This document shows positions 4,685 to 6,101 of a DNA stretch of 6,101 nt, in pieces. The stretch comes from Gammaproteobacteria bacterium (lineage in GTDB: Bacteria > Pseudomonadota > Gammaproteobacteria > Burkholderiales > Thiobacillaceae). The DNA is taken from contig JAHJNP010000005.1 of the NCBI GenBank assembly GCA_018820745.1, positions 1-6,101 on the forward strand, read 5' to 3'. Made by a program: the position numbers and the translations under genes. The notes under the pieces were generated by a model. It worked only from the letters and a program-made list of their open reading frames with translations. It ran no database searches and was not told the DNA's origin. Numbering within the stretch: position 1 is the stretch's first letter; each line of letters starts with the position of its first letter.

Positions 4685-6101
4685 GGCGGCCGCTCCGCAT
4701 CGTCATGGCGGGCATCCTGCTTCAGCAGGTTGTGCAACAGGGTGGTGGGCTGGTCCTGCAGGCGATCGAGCTTTTTCAGGCCCGACAGCGCCAGCCGGGG
4801 ATCGACCCGCAACGGCTGGCTCGGTGCGGATGCGGCGGGCGCATGCGCGCCGCCAGCGCTTGGCACGCCGCGGTCGATCTGTACGCCGGCTGCTTCGGAT
4901 TCCGGGTCATCGGGTGGGGGACCAGCTTGACCATCCAGTTGAATCCGCCCTTCGGCGAGAAAGCCGCGACGCCCGCCGAGATCGCTTTGCATCGGCGCAT
5001 CAGCGCGCTGGCGGCGCAGGCGTTGCCAGGCAAGCGCGCGGTTGGCGCCCGCCCTGGGGTCGCCCGGCCGCATGCTGAGTACCGTTTCAAATGCCTCGAA
5101 GGCGGCCTGCCATTGGCCGCGCCCGTAGTGGGCATTGCCCAGGTTGTAGAGCGCATCCGCGCGCTGGCGGTCGCTTTCCGCCAGCAGCAGCGCGGCGCCG
5201 AAATGGCGTGCCGACGCCGCGTAAGCCGCCTGCCGCCAGGCGGCCGCGCCCGCCCCCATCTGGCCGCGGTAACCGCCGGCCTGCGCATACAAGGCTTGCG
5301 CGCCGGCAAAGTTTTTCTGTTGCCAGGCCTGCCAGGCTGCGGCTTCGTCGGCCAGCGCGGGCGGCGGCACGGCAACGGCGCCCCAGAGCGCCAGCGCGAT
5401 CATCGCCACTACCCGGCGCGGCAGGGAAACGGCCATCAACAGCGCCAGCGCCGGCGCCAGACACCAGGCATACAGCTCGCGCCACGCGGCGGCCGACTCC
5501 AGCGCAAGCGGATCGCCGGGCAAGGCGGCCATGCCGCGGTCGTGCAGCGCCGCCCAGTCGGCGTCGCCATCGCTCACCGCAGCGAAGCGCCCGCCCGTCG
5601 TTTGCGCCCACTGGCGATAGGCCGACACGGCCATGCGGCTCACCACCTGCACGCCGTCCGCCTCGGCGAAACCGCCGTCGGGCAGCGGCACCGGCGCGCC
5701 CGCCTCGCTGCCAATGCCCAGCACGAACAGCGGCAGCCGGGCCTGCTGCAGGGCCTCCACCGCAGCCTGCGCGGCCGCGTCGACGCTGTCGGCTTCGGCA
5801 TCGCTCAGCAGCAGTACCGCCTTGGCGGTGCCCGGCGCCGCAGCGAGTTGGGCGCGCGCCAGATCGAGTGCCACCGCCAGGTTGCTTCCCGGTGCCTCGA
5901 TCAGGCGCGGGTCGACCTGATCGAGCGCGCGTTGCAACAAGGCGGGGTCGTCGGTGGGCGGCAACAGCACGCCCGCCTCGCCGGCATACACGATGAGTCC
6001 CACGCGTTCGCCCTGCAGGCGGTCCAGCCAGTCCAGCAGTTCGAGACGCGCCCGGGCGAGGCGATCCGGCGCGATGTCGGTGGCACGCATCGAGGCGGAC
6101 A
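4678..6101 (-). CDS. batB: VWA-TPR fusion protein (BatB/BatC-like), 5' end outside window
   Basis: This is a partial gene whose N-terminus lies beyond the right edge. The ATG at 6090 is not its start: the codons before it read S-A-S, giving SASM-RATD, the end of the DxSxS metal-site (MIDAS) motif of a von Willebrand A domain. Counting from that Met, the VWA domain continues with LARARLELLDWLDRL (11-25), a probable second metal residue in PGSN (67-70), LLLSDAEAD (93-101) and LFVLGIGSE (121-129). Hydrophobic segments follow at about 206-223 and 226-244. Next are a degenerate helical repeat (250-300), a clear 34-residue TPR (311-344, ALYNLGNAHYGRGQW), a Pro/Ala/Ser-rich linker (385-425) and a short helical tail (LDRLQDQPTTLLHNLL). 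This corresponds to BatB plus BatC of other Bat operons in one chain. It overlaps batD by 7 nt. A MoxR ATPase and BatA are expected further upstream but are not visible. Confidence 0.86.
   Translation of the reverse strand, partial: SASMRATDIAPDRLARARLELLDWLDRLQGERVGLIVYAGEAGVLLPPTDDPALLQRALDQVDPRLIEAPGSNLAVALDLARAQLAAAPGTAKAVLLLSDAEADSVDAAAQAAVEALQQARLPLFVLGIGSEAGAPVPLPDGGFAEADGVQVVSRMAVSAYRQWAQTTGGRFAAVSDGDADWAALHDRGMAALPGDPLALESAAAWRELYAWCLAPALALLMAVSLPRRVVAMIALALWGAVAVPPPALADEAAAWQAWQQKNFAGAQALYAQAGGYRGQMGAGAAAWRQAAYAASARHFGAALLLAESDRQRADALYNLGNAHYGRGQWQAAFEAFETVLSMRPGDPRAGANRALAWQRLRRQRADAPMQSDLGGRRGFLAEGRIQLDGQAGPPPDDPESEAAGVQIDRGVPSAGGAHAPAASAPSQPLRVDPRLALSGLKKLDRLQDQPTTLLHNLLKQDARHDDAERPPW

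Noticed and set aside
4149..5078. + strand open frame (309 codons) crossing the batD/VWA junction
   Set aside because: It spans two secure - strand genes, is rich in Arg, Ser, Ala and Pro, and has no domain or ribosome site.
5091..5996. + strand open frame (301 codons) opposite the VWA-TPR gene
   Set aside because: It is extremely rich in Arg, Pro and Ala with low complexity, typical of a shadow frame in high-GC DNA.
1..6101. CRISPR arrays, tRNA or rRNA genes, insertion sequences
   Set aside because: No regularly spaced repeats, no cloverleaf-like or rRNA-like sequence, and no transposase or terminal repeats are seen on either strand.

Overview
The window carries the distal part of a sulfur-oxidation (sox) locus on the + strand, soxZ, soxA and soxB. 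It is followed by a convergent pair of Bat-type (Bacteroides aerotolerance-like) genes on the - strand, batD and a von Willebrand A/TPR fusion gene that is cut by the right edge. The DNA is GC-rich. The gene order soxZ-soxA-soxB and the single-haem form of SoxA suggest a chemolithotrophic thiosulfate-oxidising proteobacterium, most likely a betaproteobacterium of the Thiobacillus kind. The taxon is inferred from gene content and protein style, not from a search.

Layout: soxZ (30-344); a short gap with a GC-rich hairpin (361-381); soxA (415-1260); an intergenic region (1261-1428) with a textbook intrinsic terminator, two inverted repeats, a possible sigma70 promoter and an unusual C8 tract between the Shine-Dalgarno and the soxB start; soxB (1429-3171); a bidirectional terminator (3188-3217) between the convergent units; batD (3233-4684, -); and the VWA-TPR gene (4678 to beyond 6101, -), which overlaps the batD start by 7 nt. 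No stretch over 300 bases lacks a gene.

How the genes work together: in the Sox pathway SoxAX attaches thiosulfate oxidatively to the carrier cysteine of SoxYZ, and SoxB then hydrolyses the terminal sulfone to release sulfate. The window supplies one half of the carrier (SoxZ), the catalytic cytochrome subunit (SoxA) and the hydrolase (SoxB). SoxY and SoxX are expected to the left but lie outside. The Bat proteins are envelope proteins usually encoded with a MoxR AAA+ ATPase, expected to the right. Their role here is unknown, and the convergent orientation gives only weak evidence for a link to Sox.

I see no wholly new system. The most interesting points are the terminator inside the sox cluster that separates soxZA from soxB, the C8 tract at the soxB start, and the apparent signal peptide buried inside the VWA-TPR fusion.
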